From a virus, in IMG/VR virus record IMGVR_UViG_3300006916_000335, positions 1 through 25,830 of that record: DNA of 25,830 nt, one strand, 5' to 3'. A model generated the notes under the pieces. The model saw only the letters and a program-made list of their open reading frames with translations. It ran no database searches and was not told where the DNA came from. Positions 8,336 through 15,115 of this stretch are shown one piece after another. How positions within the stretch are numbered: the first letter of the stretch is position 1; each line of letters starts with the position of its first letter. Made by a program: the position numbers and the translations under genes.

Positions 8336-8726
8336 CGTCTTCAGTGCCTCCGCCTGAAGGGGGGAGATACTGAGCGGCGAAGTCGGGGTTTTCAGGGAGT
8401 TGACTGCGGTGGGTCGTGGCTTTGAGGTTCGAGAGTAGTTTTTGGTTGCGGGTGATGCGGACACTCTTGTTTCCTTCTTGGTTTGTTGCTGTAAATTCTT
8501 GGGTTGCGATGAGTCCATTGGCCTTTGCTACCTCATTGAGTACACGACGAAGTTGGTTGTGGGCTCTCAGAGCGATCTTAGCGTCTGGGTCCCGCATGTG
8601 CTGAACAAGAGTAGACACTTCTTCTTCGATGCTGAACGAGTTCATCTCCAATGCCTTTGAAGCAGCATCAGCATCAAAGAACGAAAGAACCTTACCGGCG
8701 TCAGCCTGATGTTCCCATTCGCTCAT
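8268..8726 (-). CDS. Hypothetical 152-residue protein; possible small terminase
   Basis: The ATG at 8726 overlaps the TGA of the large upstream gene (ATGA). The N-terminal half is helical: ADAASKALEMNSFSIEEEVS is followed by DPDAKIALRAHNQLRRVLNE and VAKANGLI, a segment that resembles conserved phage proteins found beside terminase genes. Residues about 85-105 (NQEGNKSVRITRNQKLLSNL) are basic and polar, and the tail from about 120 is Gly/Thr/Asp-rich and probably disordered. Length, acidic tail and location two genes before terL would suit a small terminase subunit, which recognises the packaging site. No clear helix-turn-helix is visible, so this is a suggestion only. Confidence 0.7.
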   Translation of the reverse strand: MSEWEHQADAGKVLSFFDADAASKALEMNSFSIEEEVSTLVQHMRDPDAKIALRAHNQLRRVLNEVAKANGLIATQEFTATNQEGNKSVRITRNQKLLSNLKATTHRSQLPENPDFAAQYLPPSGGGTEDDEGVGTDGTGEIGGSSTIRLGD

Positions 8727-10465
8727 AGTCCCCCCTTGAGCCCCTTCTGGGCAAGGGCGGCTACAACGCGAGCAAGGGGATGGCGAATGACAGACCCACG
8801 AGTCGCCTTGAACTGACGACTTCTCGGCATACCCCTTGAAAACTTAGGAGATCTGATCGAACCGACAGAGGGCTCCCTGAATCCTCTTGTCGCCTTTGCC
8901 GTTCCGATTGCATTGAGTTCGCGTCTCAATGCAGCCAATTGCCTGTTGGTGTTCACGGGTTGAGCCCGCGAGAAACCTTGGGCTCTTCCGATGGCGTCCT
9001 TCACCTCTTCAATAGTTGCTGGTCCAGCGATAGCGGCTGCCTTTCTGCCGGGACTAAGTCCTTGGATCCTAGTGACGTTCGCGGCGTTTCTTTGTAGACG
9101 TTCTCTGACCTTGGGGTCCGCCAGCATTTCTGGGGTGACGGCGTCACCATTGTAGTTTGTGACGTTGCCACCAGAAGCAAACGTTTGGATAAGAGGCTTT
9201 TTACCTTCTCTGCCCACAAAGAAGTCTTCGTGAGGAATAAGGAGAGGAGCCCTGAAGTTAGGGTTGTTCTTGCCTCTTACGATTTTCTTGACTTGATCGT
9301 CGGTAAGGCCCAGTTCTTTCTGGAAGAACTCTCCTTGCTCAGGAGAAAGCCCGAAGGAACCATCAACCGTTTTGAATTTTCTCTTGCTTTGCTGGACTCT
9401 TCGAACTTCCATGTAGCCGGGGTGTTTCTTCGAGTTGACGATCGTCAAGTCGTAAGGAGCATTGGGCTTTTTGCCGGGACTACTACCCTTGGTGGGCGTA
9501 ATTGCAACTTGGAAGTTTGCTGCTTTTGATTGTCGTGAGAACGTGGAAGAAGCAGGAGTTTCCGGGTCAGTGAAAACCGGCCCGATCTCAGTCATCTTTT
9601 CAGACGGCTTGTAGTTAGCAGCCGTTTTGTAATCGCCTGCTTTTATGTATTCATCGGTGAGATTGTCTACCGAGTCCGCCGCTTCATTAGGAATTCGAGA
9701 CTTACCCCTCGGATCATCTGGAGTAAACATCAAGGCTTTATCAACCGACGGGGAACGCCGGAGTTTTTCTGGCGTCTTTCCGGTGCTGCTGCTCATTGTC
9801 CCTGTGCCGACAATGCCTTCCTCGAAATCAGCCGCGTTCTTTGCCTTGTCGAAGACTTCCTTGAAGTCGCGGCTAACTTCTTCCGCAGCCTCTCTTGCTC
9901 GCTGGGGGTCTAGCCCAGACTTCACAAGGTCATCCATAAACAGGTTGTTTATTTCTTCCGTTGCAGCAAGCCCATCCTTGTACTGGAAGATGGCTGCAAG
10001 TTTTCCGGGGTCAACCGAATCCTTGAGCAACTCAGCCGCAGCAGCGGCTCGACCGCTACGACTCGTTGCCTTGTAATCAGCGAAGAGGCGGTCTCTGAGT
10101 CTTCGTGCCTTCTGCTCGGTGATGTCTTCTCGTTGACGCAGCCTCTTGAATCCGTGTTGTCTTTTTTCGGCAGCCTTTCGCTTCTTTGTTTTTGCTTTGG
10201 GGTTGATGGGCTGTTCTTCAATCATCCTCAACGCCGCAGCAACGTCGCTCTGCTTTGCACCGCCCATACCCGATTGACGTATTCTCTCGATTAGTTCTTC
10301 AAGGATTTGAAGATCAGGGGCTTCGGGGCTTAAGACTCTTGCTGCTTCAAAAAGCCCCTTTGAAGGCGGGGCGATAAACCCCCGCCTCAGAGAGTCTCTC
10401 ATTACTTCTCTAGAGAAGAGCGGGAACTCGTGGTCGTTGTAGGGTGCGACTCTACGGATTGCCAT
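8723..10465 (-). CDS. Large basic virion-associated protein, function unknown
   Basis: The product is 580 residues from ATG at 10465, just after the stop of the preceding gene. It is rich in Lys, Arg and Ala. Residues about 90-130 are very basic (KAKTKKRKAAEKRQHGFKRL), followed by helical segments to about 220. The middle holds polar, Ser/Pro/Lys-rich sequence, and the C-terminus is again Arg-rich (SVGSIRSPKFSRGMPRSRQF) with a final ARVVAALAQKGLKGG. I see no enzyme motif or membrane segment. Position at the head of the structural arm, size and charge suit an internal virion or DNA-ejection protein, but this is inference. Confidence 0.8.
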   Translation of the reverse strand: MAIRRVAPYNDHEFPLFSREVMRDSLRRGFIAPPSKGLFEAARVLSPEAPDLQILEELIERIRQSGMGGAKQSDVAAALRMIEEQPINPKAKTKKRKAAEKRQHGFKRLRQREDITEQKARRLRDRLFADYKATSRSGRAAAAAELLKDSVDPGKLAAIFQYKDGLAATEEINNLFMDDLVKSGLDPQRAREAAEEVSRDFKEVFDKAKNAADFEEGIVGTGTMSSSTGKTPEKLRRSPSVDKALMFTPDDPRGKSRIPNEAADSVDNLTDEYIKAGDYKTAANYKPSEKMTEIGPVFTDPETPASSTFSRQSKAANFQVAITPTKGSSPGKKPNAPYDLTIVNSKKHPGYMEVRRVQQSKRKFKTVDGSFGLSPEQGEFFQKELGLTDDQVKKIVRGKNNPNFRAPLLIPHEDFFVGREGKKPLIQTFASGGNVTNYNGDAVTPEMLADPKVRERLQRNAANVTRIQGLSPGRKAAAIAGPATIEEVKDAIGRAQGFSRAQPVNTNRQLAALRRELNAIGTAKATRGFREPSVGSIRSPKFSRGMPRSRQFKATRGSVIRHPLARVVAALAQKGLKGGL

Positions 10466-10476
10466 GCTGTTAACCC

Positions 10477-12021
10477 TTATCGGGGATAGGAACCCACGGT
10501 GTATCCGTGCGAGTAGGGATCAACCATGATCGGCTGACCGTTACCGAACCCAAGGAAGTGACCGATTCTCTGGAGAGGGTTGGGACCGAAGAAGCCTCGG
10601 TTGGAGTCGCTTGCAGTAAACGGCCTTCGGTTCCCCTGAGCGTCAACCGGCATCATCGCCAGAGGGTTTGCTGCTTCCTCGGGAGTAAGACCACGAACTC
10701 CAATCATGGGGTTTGCCTGTGCGCCTGTGAGGTATCCCCCCACTGCGTCCATGGCCCCTCCATACTGAGGAACAGGGACTCCACCCGCTGGCGGGTATCC
10801 CATTCGTTGACGAAGGTTTGCTTCGTTCAAAGAAGGGTCGTGTCCCTGCCTTGCGGTTGCGTCATCGAAGTCAGCGTAGTTGTAACCGGGGACTCCTCCG
10901 GTCATGGCTCCGGGTGGAGCGGCAGGAGGGGCCGCATTCAGTGCGTTGTTGTCGTCCACCGCCTCAACGAAACGCCGCTCTCGCTGTGCTTGGCCCGCCG
11001 CATCATATTGATTTTGGATATGGGCTCCGCGAGCATCAGATCCCTGCTGGTACATGGGCTGATTCTGAGCCCCGTAACCACTGTTATACGGCATTCCAAC
11101 AGGAGCCGGAAGCATCGGTGTTGGAAGCGTGCCGGGAGTTGCCTGACCATAGTGAGTCACCGTGGGCAGGTACGGTGCTGGTGCTGGGCCAAGACCCGAG
11201 CCTTCAAAACCCGGAGGGTTGTAAGGGGTCGGGGGAGGAAGTTCATCGGCATATGGCCCGCCGCCACGCTGGTCCGTTGAGAAGGGACCGGGGTTGGGAC
11301 GCATCGAGGGGTAGTGAGCGTAGACCACCGCCTGAAGAGGATTCGGCCCAAGTTCCTGCTGAACAGGAGGAGCCTGTGCAGGCATGAGGGTCGGGGCGGG
11401 AGCGGCGGGCACAGGAGACTCGACGATCTCCGATCCTTGCCCCCCACCATATACCTCTTCCTCGACGGGCTGAGGAAGCACGGGCGGGGTGTTTCGGCGG
11501 GCTTCGGCCTCTGCTTCTGCCGCACGGGTCTCTGCAACAAGTGCTTCTACGTCTTTTCGGTCTTGTGCAAGTTTTTCTTCGAGACGGTCTAGGTCTCGCT
11601 CAACCCGTGCGAACTTCTTGTCTTTGTTCCGACGCTTGGTCGCTTCTCTGGACGCCTCATCGCGTTCTATCTGACCCTTGGTGCGACCACGACTTGACAC
11701 GACATTCATTTCTCGTCGCCGATCGTCGATCGTCTTTGTTCTCGCGGGGTTCCGGCCACCAAACGGTCCCGCGTTTACGCGGTAGTTGGCGATTTCAGTC
11801 GCCTTCAGTGCATCGTTTGTAGGCGAGTACTCGTTTCGCGGAGCATTTTGCATCATTGTCATGAGAAGTCGCATGACATCGTCGAAACTTGTGGTACTCT
11901 GCTTGGTGCGGGAATCCTGACCCTGCTTCGTCGAATCCTTGCCCTTGAGTTCCTCGCCCTTTTTGGTCGTGGGATCTTTCTTGTCCGTCGTGGAATCTTT
12001 CTTGGCCTTGTCCTTTAGCAT
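10477..12021 (-). CDS. Proline-rich, partly coiled-coil virion protein; first gene of the leftward arm
   Basis: The product is 514 residues from ATG at 12021, with AAAGG eight to nine bases upstream in the divergent gap. Three parts can be seen. Residues 1-45 are Lys/Asp/Thr/Ser-rich and highly charged. Residues about 95-175 are Arg/Lys/Glu-rich and strongly helical, with VERDLDRLEEKLAQDRKDVE typical of a coiled coil. From about 175 to the end the protein is Pro/Gly/Tyr/Asn/Gln-rich low complexity (for example PAPAPTLMPAQAPPVQQELG). No catalytic motif is seen. Such composition is common in phage internal or tail-associated proteins. The start lies only 34 bases from the divergent helicase gene. 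Confidence 0.8.
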   Translation of the reverse strand: MLKDKAKKDSTTDKKDPTTKKGEELKGKDSTKQGQDSRTKQSTTSFDDVMRLLMTMMQNAPRNEYSPTNDALKATEIANYRVNAGPFGGRNPARTKTIDDRRREMNVVSSRGRTKGQIERDEASREATKRRNKDKKFARVERDLDRLEEKLAQDRKDVEALVAETRAAEAEAEARRNTPPVLPQPVEEEVYGGGQGSEIVESPVPAAPAPTLMPAQAPPVQQELGPNPLQAVVYAHYPSMRPNPGPFSTDQRGGGPYADELPPPTPYNPPGFEGSGLGPAPAPYLPTVTHYGQATPGTLPTPMLPAPVGMPYNSGYGAQNQPMYQQGSDARGAHIQNQYDAAGQAQRERRFVEAVDDNNALNAAPPAAPPGAMTGGVPGYNYADFDDATARQGHDPSLNEANLRQRMGYPPAGGVPVPQYGGAMDAVGGYLTGAQANPMIGVRGLTPEEAANPLAMMPVDAQGNRRPFTASDSNRGFFGPNPLQRIGHFLGFGNGQPIMVDPYSHGYTVGSYPR

Positions 12022-12030
12022 GAAATTGAC

Positions 12031-12054
12031 CTTTATGAGTCTGGAGACTTAAAG
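12031..12054. promoter_or_regulatory. Quasi-palindrome filling the divergent gap
   Basis: Arms CTTTA plus AGTCT (12031-12035, 12038-12042) match AGACT plus TAAAG (12045-12054), with a two-base TG interruption on the left and a GG centre. It occupies most of the 34 bases between two divergent genes. Its arms contain the likely ribosome binding sites of both: AAAGG on the minus strand and GGAG on the plus strand. It could be an operator or an RNA hairpin that hides either ribosome site. No convincing promoter boxes were found in the gap. Confidence 0.5.
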
Positions 12055-12055
12055 C

Positions 12056-13456
12056 ATGACCACCCAAACGCAGACGCAGACCCTTGCGTCTCCCGAACCC
12101 TTGCAAGTGGCACGATACCTCTTGGGTACGAGGTTCTCTACTCCAAACAATCGAAACGGATTGTGGTATTGGCGAGGCAATTTCTTCGAATGGTACGGAG
12201 AAAGGTGGCAAAAGCGAGATCTTGAGTGGGTTGAGTCCGCATTGTGGGTGTCTTTGGAGAACGTCACCTACAACCAAGCCACCCAAAACGGCCAGAGGCA
12301 GGTTCGTTACGCGCCCGACATTAACAAGATAAAGGGGGTTGTGCGTGCGTTGCAGGCGTTGCAGACGCTTCCGCACGAACACACCCCCGCTTGGATTACG
12401 GCACCCAAGACCAAGGAGACCAGAACCCTTGTGTCTTTTGCCGACACCGTTCTTGACGCCAAGACTGGTGACAAGTTTGATCGTGACGAAACATTCTTCG
12501 ACCCGAACGTGCTTCCCTGCAACTTCGACCCCTCCGCAAAGTGCCCTATCTGGCACCAGTGCTTGAGGGAGTGGAGTGGCGGCGACCCGGAGTGGAGCAA
12601 TCTACTCCAAAGGATGTTCGGGTATTGCCTGCTCCCGCACCGCGATTATGCCAAATGGTTCCTGATGTACGGCAAGATTCGTGGGGGCAAGGGTACCATC
12701 ATGACGATCCTCAAAGCCCTACTTGGGGAGGGCTATATGGGCACCTGCCTTGAGGATATCGCTGGTCAGTTCGGGCTCTGGGGCATCGAACAAGCAAGGG
12801 TCATGGCGATCAATGAAGTATCCGAGATATCGAATCGTGAAGGAGAGGCTGCGTGCCGTGTCCTCAAGTCAATCGTGGGGCGGGACCCGATCTCCATCAA
12901 TCGTAAATTCGAGCAGCCACTCCGGAACGTGGTCGTGGATGCCGTCCCGATCATGCAGTCAAACGAGATTCCGCGTCTCCCCAACAAGGGGCTCGGGCTG
13001 TCTGGGAAGATGGTTCTACTTCCCTTCACGGTGAGTTTCGCGGGGCGAGAGAACTACCGGCTGGCAGAACAGTTGCTGGCCGAATTGCCCGGTATTGCGT
13101 ACTGGGCATGGCAGGGGGCCAAGTTCATAGAGGCAGAATCGGACCCCAAGCGTAAGTTCCCCATGCCGGATCGGTCCTTGGCGTTGATTGACGAGTACCA
13201 CGCCGTCAACAACCCTATCGACGAGTTCCTGTCTGCCCGGTTTGAGGAGAAGGAAGGCAGTTTTGTGTCTTCCGAGGCCCTCTTTACCCACTGGAAAGAG
13301 TGGAGTAAGGAGTTGCGAGTGCCCCCAATGAGCCAAAACCAGTTGATCTACCGGCTTGTTGAAGGCACCACGTGGAACCTTACAAGGGCTCGTATTGGGT
13401 CTAAGCGGACCCGTGGGCTGCGTGGGCTAGCAATGCGACCACAAGCGACCAGTTGA
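12056..13456 (+). CDS. SF3 (P4/D5-type) replicative helicase without a visible primase domain
   Basis: The product is 466 residues. Residues about 150-200 (PNVLPCNFDPSAKCPIWHQC, then LLQRMFGYCLLPHRD) match the region before the ATPase in P4-family phage/plasmid primases. Walker A is GKIRGGKGT (206-214), a GKGT variant I know in phage members. Walker B-like AINEVSE (251-257) and the SF3 sensor-type Asn in IMQSNEIPRL (about 299-308) follow. There is no AEP or TOPRIM primase motif in the first 145 residues, so it is probably a helicase alone, with priming supplied elsewhere. The start has GGAG about 10 bases upstream. It is the first gene of the rightward arm, immediately before the origin-like repeats. 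Confidence 0.85.
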   Translation: MTTQTQTQTLASPEPLQVARYLLGTRFSTPNNRNGLWYWRGNFFEWYGERWQKRDLEWVESALWVSLENVTYNQATQNGQRQVRYAPDINKIKGVVRALQALQTLPHEHTPAWITAPKTKETRTLVSFADTVLDAKTGDKFDRDETFFDPNVLPCNFDPSAKCPIWHQCLREWSGGDPEWSNLLQRMFGYCLLPHRDYAKWFLMYGKIRGGKGTIMTILKALLGEGYMGTCLEDIAGQFGLWGIEQARVMAINEVSEISNREGEAACRVLKSIVGRDPISINRKFEQPLRNVVVDAVPIMQSNEIPRLPNKGLGLSGKMVLLPFTVSFAGRENYRLAEQLLAELPGIAYWAWQGAKFIEAESDPKRKFPMPDRSLALIDEYHAVNNPIDEFLSARFEEKEGSFVSSEALFTHWKEWSKELRVPPMSQNQLIYRLVEGTTWNLTRARIGSKRTRGLRGLAMRPQATS

Positions 13457-13642
13457 CGACCACAACATGCGGTCTACCCAGAGGGGGCTTCCTGATGGCA
13501 GGAGGCCCCTTCTGACCATACTGACCACACCCTTTCGAGAAGTAGGGTGAGATATAAATAGGTATAAGGTATAGGCCCCGTGTGGTCACTGCGGTCACTG
13601 CGGTCATATCGGCGTTCTTGACACCGAAAACGGCGACCACAC
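13437..13642. repeat. Iteron-like repeats and AT-rich block: candidate replication origin
   Basis: GACCACA occurs on the plus strand at 13437, 13458, 13523 and 13635 and inverted at about 13580. TGACCACAC (13522-13530) and GTGTGGTCA (13580-13588) form a perfect 9-base inverted pair. Between them lies an AT-rich stretch with repeated GGTATA-like words (about 13551-13574). Directly after comes a 9-base tandem: GGTCACTGC at 13584 and 13593, then the partial copy GGTCATATC at 13602. Repeats flanking AT-rich DNA next to a helicase gene are typical of an origin. A repressor-binding region is the alternative. Confidence 0.5.
13480..13513 (+). terminator. Long hairpin after the helicase gene
   Basis: A 15-bp stem with two G-U pairs (13480-13494 against 13499-13513) encloses a 4-base loop ATGG. 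It starts 23 bases after the helicase stop. No T-run follows, so it may be a weak terminator or an RNA 3' protector. It also sits within the origin-like repeat region. Confidence 0.55.
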
Positions 13643-13817
13643 CCGACCAGACTACCCAGCCGCAGAATTTTGATACGGGAGGGGTCTTTCTACTGTGTGG
13701 AGAACAGCCGACGTGGGGCCACAGGGGGGGTCCCCTCAAAACCGATGCCACCAGACCGGCTCAGTCTTTTTAGGTACTCCGACCCCACCTAGTCTAACCA
13801 TTAACCGCGTGCCTGCT
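13643..13817. other. Non-coding stretch, no gene recognised
   Basis: Between the repeat region and the leader hairpin of the next gene I see no credible gene. Open frames here have poor starts and lack natural-looking protein sequence. The stretch holds G-runs (a run of seven G near 13724-13730) and short C-rich patches. Together with 13457-13642 and 13818-13880 it makes the largest gene-free part of the window, about 420 bases. Confidence 0.6.
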
Positions 13818-13839
13818 GCCCCGTCCAAAGCGACGGGGC
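13818..13839 (+). promoter_or_regulatory. Leader hairpin before the 112-residue gene
   Basis: A perfect 8-bp stem (GCCCCGTC at 13818-13825 against GACGGGGC at 13832-13839) encloses a 6-base loop CAAAGC and ends about 41 bases before the ATG at 13881. There is no T-run after it. Similar GC hairpins lie a comparable distance before the genes at 14431 and 15640, which suggests a common leader element. Confidence 0.45.
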
Positions 13840-13880
13840 TGACGCAGTCCCGCACATTACTCACGCTCAAGGAGATTACC

Positions 13881-14219
13881 ATGAGCCGTTCACACCCTTC
13901 GTCGTCCGATCTTCTCGCTCTCGTGCAGTCCGAGCAGGTCGCCTTCATTCTCACCGCCACCGTCCGCAAGCGTCGTGTGGTTGAGATGTCCAACGGAGAG
14001 TCCAAGACCGTTGTCACCGCGAGTGTCTTGCCCACCAAGACCAAACTGCCCGTCATGATTGACGGCGACGAGTGGACTCTCAAGTACGACGACTTCTCCA
14101 AGTCTGTCGTCCTCGAACGCTGGGACGAAACCGACGCTCAGGCGAAGGCCAATGCCAAGATTCGGGCGAAGGCCGATGCCAAGAAGTCCGATGAGGCTTC
14201 CGGCGATCTCCCCGTCTGA
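13881..14219 (+). CDS. Hypothetical 112-residue protein with charged Ala/Lys/Asp tail
   Basis: The ATG at 13881 is preceded by AAGGAG at ideal spacing. The first 80 residues look like a compact beta-rich domain (FILTATVRKRRVVEM, then TVVTASVLPTKTKLPVMIDG and EWTLKYDDF). The C-terminus is a helical, highly charged tail (TDAQAKANAKIRAKADAKKS) ending in acidic and polar residues. I do not recognise the family. A small beta domain with a charged tail beside a possible origin would suit a nucleic-acid-binding protein, but there is no motif to show it. It is followed within 21 bases by a canonical terminator, so it may be a one-gene transcript. Confidence 0.8.
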   Translation: MSRSHPSSSDLLALVQSEQVAFILTATVRKRRVVEMSNGESKTVVTASVLPTKTKLPVMIDGDEWTLKYDDFSKSVVLERWDETDAQAKANAKIRAKADAKKSDEASGDLPV

Positions 14220-14239
14220 CTCCTCCCTCCCCTCTCTCC

Positions 14240-14273
14240 CCAGTCTCCGCTTCGGCGGGGGCTGGGTTTTTTT
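14240..14273 (+). terminator. Canonical intrinsic terminator with UUCG loop
   Basis: An 11-bp stem (14240-14250 against 14255-14265, two G-U pairs) is closed by C(TTCG)G, the extra-stable tetraloop, and followed by G and seven T. It is a textbook Rho-independent terminator 20 bases after the stop of the preceding gene. Confidence 0.93.
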
Positions 14274-14342
14274 CTGCGCCGCTCCCCCCTGTCGTCGGCT
14301 CCCCCCCTGCTTGCTCTACGACATAGCCCACAGTTGTTCTTT

Positions 14343-14394
14343 GACGTCGGTGGCGGGTCTGCGGAGGCGGCAGCGCAGACACCGCCACCACGTC
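14343..14394 (+). promoter_or_regulatory. Very strong 20-bp hairpin in the leader of the DUF2493 gene
   Basis: Three stacked stems pair perfectly: GACGT/ACGTC, GGTGGCGG/CCGCCACC and GTCTGCG/CGCAGAC. One single-base bulge lies on each strand, and the loop is the 10 bases GAGGCGGCAG. The element ends 36 bases before the ATG at 14431 and has no T-run. It lies downstream of a complete terminator, so it probably belongs to the leader of the next transcript. It could be an RNase III-type processing site, a protein-binding leader, a small RNA or a DNA cruciform. Confidence 0.6.
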
Positions 14395-14430
14395 GGTTGT
14401 GGTGTACTCATTTGCCTTTTGGAGATTCAC

Positions 14431-14799
14431 ATGCGTCTCATTATTGCTGGTGGTCGGGACTTCACTGACCTTGTTTTTCTTCGGCAGTCCATGTCCTTCT
14501 TCACTGATGTGTACCACGATGACCCCATCACTGAGGTTGTCTGTGGCATGGCTCGTGGTGCTGATCTCGCTGGTCGGCGTTGGGCTGGTGAGCAGGGCAT
14601 TGCTGTTAAGGAGTTCCCTGCTGACTGGGTTCGTCATGGTCGCAGGGCTGGCCCTATTCGTAACGGCGTCATGGGTGACTACGCAGATCAGGCTGTTGTC
14701 TTCTGGGATGGTAAGTCCCGTGGCACTAAGCACATGATTGACTACATGGGTGCTGTTGATAAGCCCGTCTTTATCTTTAACTACGGAGGTGACTCATGA
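14431..14799 (+). CDS. DUF2493 (YspA-like, SLOG superfamily) protein
   Basis: The product is 122 residues with a GGAG ribosome site before the ATG. The family pattern is clear: an N-terminal strand with IIAGGRDFTD (4-13), CGMARGADLAGRRWAGE (38-54), a REFPADW-like KEFPADW (60-66), RAGPIRNGVM (72-81) and VVFWDGKSRGTKHMI (89-103). SLOG proteins have a Rossmann-like fold and bind nucleotides or related ligands; the function of DUF2493 in phages is not established. It opens a four-gene set: its ATGA stop overlaps a 52-residue gene, followed by an RHH protein and a P-loop kinase. Codons ending in T are more frequent here than in the structural genes. Confidence 0.88.
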   Translation: MRLIIAGGRDFTDLVFLRQSMSFFTDVYHDDPITEVVCGMARGADLAGRRWAGEQGIAVKEFPADWVRHGRRAGPIRNGVMGDYADQAVVFWDGKSRGTKHMIDYMGAVDKPVFIFNYGGDS

Positions 14800-14954
14800 G
14801 ATTTCTCAGGCGTTGGATCGTGCGTTGGCTGGAAGATGATCTTCGTTGGTTCCTTATGGAGGAGGTGAGCAATCAAGAACTCATCTCCGACTGGGAGGTG
14901 GCGGAGAAGATTGAGGATTTGAGAATCGAGATCGAAGAAAGGAGCGTCCGATGA
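14796..14954 (+). CDS. Hypothetical 52-residue charged protein
   Basis: The ATG at 14796 overlaps the TGA of the DUF2493 gene (ATGA), and the stop overlaps the next ATG in the same way. The product starts MRFLRRWIVRWLEDDLRWFL, an amphipathic Arg/Trp-rich helix. It continues as an acidic helical region (ISDWEVAEKIEDLRIEIEER). The strict stop-start overlaps at both ends are the main support. No family is recognised. A helix of this kind could bind a membrane surface or a partner protein; that is inference. Confidence 0.7.
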   Translation: MRFLRRWIVRWLEDDLRWFLMEEVSNQELISDWEVAEKIEDLRIEIEERSVR

Positions 14955-15115
14955 AGGATGATGAATTCATGATGTCTGTTCGTTTGACTCAGGAGATCAA
15001 AGAGTCTCTTGATCGTTACTGCAAAGAGGAGGATCGCACTCGTGCTGCTGCGGTCCGACGGTTCATTCGTTTCGCACTTGCTGAATGGGAGAAGGTCAAT
15101 GACTCATCGTGGTAA
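14951..15115 (+). CDS. Ribbon-helix-helix (CopG/Arc-like) DNA-binding protein
   Basis: The product is 54 residues with an ATGA overlap to the preceding gene. It has the RHH layout: a short strand MMSVRLTQEI (7-16), helix KESLDRYCKEED (17-28), a turn with RTRAAAVRR, and a second helix RRFIRFALAEWEKV (36-49). RHH proteins bind DNA as dimers through the strand and commonly repress their own operon. The inverted repeat at 16544-16561 and the palindrome at 12031-12054 are possible targets, but nothing in the sequence links them. It was identified by reading all frames; it is a short but convincing gene. Confidence 0.8.
   Translation: MKDDEFMMSVRLTQEIKESLDRYCKEEDRTRAAAVRRFIRFALAEWEKVNDSSW

Noticed and set aside
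8336-8518. Longer N-terminus for the gene upstream of terminase (ATG at 8518)
   Set aside because: The extra 61 residues are low-complexity Ser/Thr/Lys and would overlap the coupled neighbouring gene by about 250 bases. The ATG at 8335 has a good ribosome site.
12026-12054. Promoter in the divergent gap (TTGACC, 17 bases, TTAAAG)
   Set aside because: The -10 box matches only half of the consensus, and transcription would start inside the helicase coding sequence.
13584-13610. Tandem 9-base repeats as a CRISPR array
   Set aside because: The units are directly adjacent with no spacers and are far too short; they fit iterons better.
13554-13623. Sigma-70 promoters around TATAAA and TTGACA in the non-coding region
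   Set aside because: Neither box has a partner at 16-18 bases with acceptable match. Promoters are probably present but cannot be fixed from the sequence.
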